Part shown: one piece after another, positions 62,459 through 64,000 of the stretch
Position numbering within the stretch: position 1 is the first letter of the stretch
Layout of the letters: the number at the start of each line of letters is the position of its first letter
Origin: Gottfriedia endophytica
GTDB lineage: Bacteria > Bacillota > Bacilli > Bacillales > Bacillaceae_G
Assembly (NCBI RefSeq): GCF_017814275.1
Contig: NZ_JAGIYQ010000002.1
Coordinates: 372,001 to 436,000 of the forward strand
Direction of reading: 5' to 3'
Length of the DNA: 64,000 nt
The notes under the pieces: generated by a model
Told to the model about the DNA's origin: nothing
Database searches by the model: none
The model's input: the letters and a program-made list of their open reading frames with translations, nothing else
Position numbers and translations under genes: made by a program

Positions 62459-63552
62459 AAAGAAATTTTATCTTCAGCAAGTCCAATACTTTGAATTAAT
62501 ACTTGAAAGGAGTCACTCATTCCTCCTGGCATAACAAATGTTTGAACTGCACGATTTTGTTTATACTCTTGCGAAAATGGATTCGTTGAAGCATGGGGTA
62601 CTAACCAGTCAAAAATTCCAAGACTTATTAAAAATTCTCTTTGGGAACCAAAATATAAATTATCCCCATTATTTGATTCACACACTTTCTTTAGTTCATC
62701 CCAGTGAATATGTGTCGTCAAATCCATTTCTCCAGGGTATTGTAGGACATTTTCAATTAATTGATGTTCATAAAAACCTCGCAAACTCCCTTTAAAGCGA
62801 TGCATTTCATCCCACTCTTCTCGAGTGTTACCATAATCAATTGAAACAATAATAGAGTTTCCACATTTATCGATTAATTGATGATGAAATTCATTCATTT
62901 TAATCGGAATTTCAACTCTGAGGCCTTCACTACCAGTAAATTGATGATTCCTTAAAAATTGGATACATTCTTCATCTTCTAATAATAATAATTTTTCACA
63001 AAGCTCATTCTCTTCATTCAGACCAATAATTACCTCATACCAATTATTGATTTGAAATTCAACAACTTTAACTGGCATGGCATCAAATAATTCATTTGAA
63101 AAGATTAATCCGTTTAATGGGCTTTGTACTGAATTTATAGATGAAACGATTTCAACACAAGTAAAATCTTCTGTATTTTTCTGAATTAGGGTTCTATGGT
63201 ACGCACTACCCTCAATTGCAATATATTTCATAGAACGATAAACAAACGGTTCTTTATTTTGACAATAATTTAATAACCCGTAAGCAAATCGTCCATTTCC
63301 TGAACCAAACTCAAAAAAAATTGGTTCAACAATTTTATTTTTTACTAGATGACAGAAAAAAGATGCAATCACTTCTGAAAAAATATGACTCACAGTACTT
63401 GACGTATAAAAATCCCCTTTGCGCCCAATCTTCTCTTTCATTCGAGAATAGTACCCTTTTTCTTTATGATACAAACAAAGAGACATATACTCATCAAAAG
63501 GAATTGCTTCCAAAGCACTTTCTTTTATTTTTTCTCGTAAAATGTCTTTCAT
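62440..63552 (-). CDS. MidA-like SAM-dependent methyltransferase
   Basis: 370 residues. FEFGSGNGRFAYGLL (about 84-98) is the SAM-binding loop, NELFDAMPVKVVEF (about 152-165) the following conserved stretch, and FRGFYEHQ-like GSLRGFYEHQLIENVLQYPGEMDLTTHIH the family's C-terminal signature (read in parts); together these place it in the MidA/NDUFAF7 family. The human homologue dimethylates an arginine in complex I; the bacterial substrate is unknown. The last residues (KAVF) and stop are formed by a repeat end. Just upstream of yqgX on the same strand. Confidence 0.9.
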   Translation of the reverse strand: MKDILREKIKESALEAIPFDEYMSLCLYHKEKGYYSRMKEKIGRKGDFYTSSTVSHIFSEVIASFFCHLVKNKIVEPIFFEFGSGNGRFAYGLLNYCQNKEPFVYRSMKYIAIEGSAYHRTLIQKNTEDFTCVEIVSSINSVQSPLNGLIFSNELFDAMPVKVVEFQINNWYEVIIGLNEENELCEKLLLLEDEECIQFLRNHQFTGSEGLRVEIPIKMNEFHHQLIDKCGNSIIVSIDYGNTREEWDEMHRFKGSLRGFYEHQLIENVLQYPGEMDLTTHIHWDELKKVCESNNGDNLYFGSQREFLISLGIFDWLVPHASTNPFSQEYKQNRAVQTFVMPGGMSDSFQVLIQSIGLAEDKISLIKAVF

Positions 63553-63564
63553 ATTAACCTCAAA

Positions 63565-64000
63565 TTATAAAAACGGATTATGTTTTTTCTCGTATTGAAT
63601 AGAAGTTTCAGGACCATGTCCACTATAAACTCTTGTATTCTCTGGTAATGAAAATAGTTTTGATTTAATACTTTTAATTAACGTATCATGGTCTCCACCT
63701 GGTAAATCTGTACGACCAATTCCTTGACAGAATAAAGCATCACCAGAAAAAACAGACTTTGCATCCTTTACATAATAAGACACACTTCCAGGAGAATGCC
63801 CTGGAGTCTCAAAAACAGAAAGAGTAAAATTGCCAATTTCCATTTTTCCTTCTTTGCTAATTAAATGGTCTGCTTCTCTAGCAAAAACTTCTCTTCGAAG
63901 GAACAATGCTGAACCATTTTTCGTACTATCTGCTAAAAAGTCTTTTTCATTTTCATGTAAATAGACTGGTATATTGTATCGATCTCTAACCTCGTCCAAT
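63565..64000 (-). CDS. yqgX: Metallo-beta-lactamase-fold hydrolase YqgX (5' part beyond window)
   Basis: C-terminal ~144 residues of a glyoxalase II-like hydrolase. FETPGHSPGSVSYYV (zinc-ligand His), FSGDALFCQGIGRTDLPGG (Asp ligand, about 87-105 of the visible part) and YSGHGPET (His) are all present. The reading frame continues to the window edge; the N-terminal HxHxDH motif lies outside. Thirteen bp before the MidA-like gene. Substrate probably a glutathione- or bacillithiol-type thioester, not proven. Confidence 0.95.
   Translation of the reverse strand, partial: LDEVRDRYNIPVYLHENEKDFLADSTKNGSALFLRREVFAREADHLISKEGKMEIGNFTLSVFETPGHSPGSVSYYVKDAKSVFSGDALFCQGIGRTDLPGGDHDTLIKSIKSKLFSLPENTRVYSGHGPETSIQYEKKHNPFL

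Overview
The window is chromosomal DNA from an AT-rich, endospore-forming Bacillaceae. The evidence is the comG competence operon, the gcvT-gcvPA-gcvPB operon back to back with yqhH-yqhG, aroK-yqzE, yqgY/yqgX-type genes, a YuzL-like small gene, spore-surface-like proteins and Bacillus-style AGGAGG ribosome binding sites. The genus cannot be fixed from the sequence alone. No rRNA, tRNA, CRISPR array, transposase or prophage was seen.

Layout. 1-8.4 kb: a PAP2 phosphatase (cut by the edge), the alpha-ribazole salvage pair cblS/cblT, a MarR regulator divergent from lrgA-lrgB, a small ArsR-type regulator with an apparently leaderless promoter, an MFS exporter, and cobC-cobS-cobU. Together cblT/cblS and cobU/cobS/cobC would assemble cobalamin from imported alpha-ribazole and cobinamide. 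8.4-14.7 kb: a glycan island (two unusual glycosyltransferase-like proteins, an RmlD/CapF-like reductase, a PseB-like 4,6-dehydratase, and a GT4 enzyme) facing a Thr/Ser hexapeptide-repeat protein with a collagen-like-spore-protein type N-terminus. 15.2-18.4 kb: polyamine synthesis, speD followed by an in-frame speA-speE fusion. 18.6-25.8 kb: an L,D-transpeptidase, a 1068-residue repeat protein and two near-identical CsxC/BC_2427-like spore-surface candidates created by a 1.3-kb tandem duplication, then a thioesterase. 25.9-33.2 kb: a YhgE/Pip protein, a GAF histidine kinase with its NarL-type regulator, a flavin reductase, an MFS exporter, an SDR and a DUF3243 protein.

33.6-45.4 kb: an exopolysaccharide or glycan locus with a bacillosamine-type set (PglF/EpsC-like dehydratase, PglE/EpsN-like aminotransferase, PglD/EpsM-like acetyltransferase, PglC/EpsL-like phosphoglycosyl transferase) plus Wzz-, Wzx- and Wzy-like membrane proteins and two glycosyltransferases, one with an N-terminal frameshift. 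45.6-49.3 kb: a YerB-like lipoprotein, DinB, a HAD hydrolase, a YuzL-like peptide and a small lipoprotein. 49.3-64 kb: glycine cleavage, yqhH-yqhG, yqzE, aroK, comGG to comGA, an HTH regulator, yqgY, a MidA-like methyltransferase and the 3' part of yqgX.

Two families of non-coding repeats are scattered between genes: a dispersed element of about 90-230 bp (six full or partial copies) and two copies of a two-hairpin element whose stems differ in sequence but keep their pairing. The most interesting signals are the Thr/Ser-repeat protein beside a private glycosylation gene set, with a broken 3' domain; the speA-speE fusion that keeps a perfect internal ribosome binding site; the duplicated spore-protein module that leaves a fossil thioesterase; the covarying RNA-like element; and the A8-tract frameshift in a glycosyltransferase.
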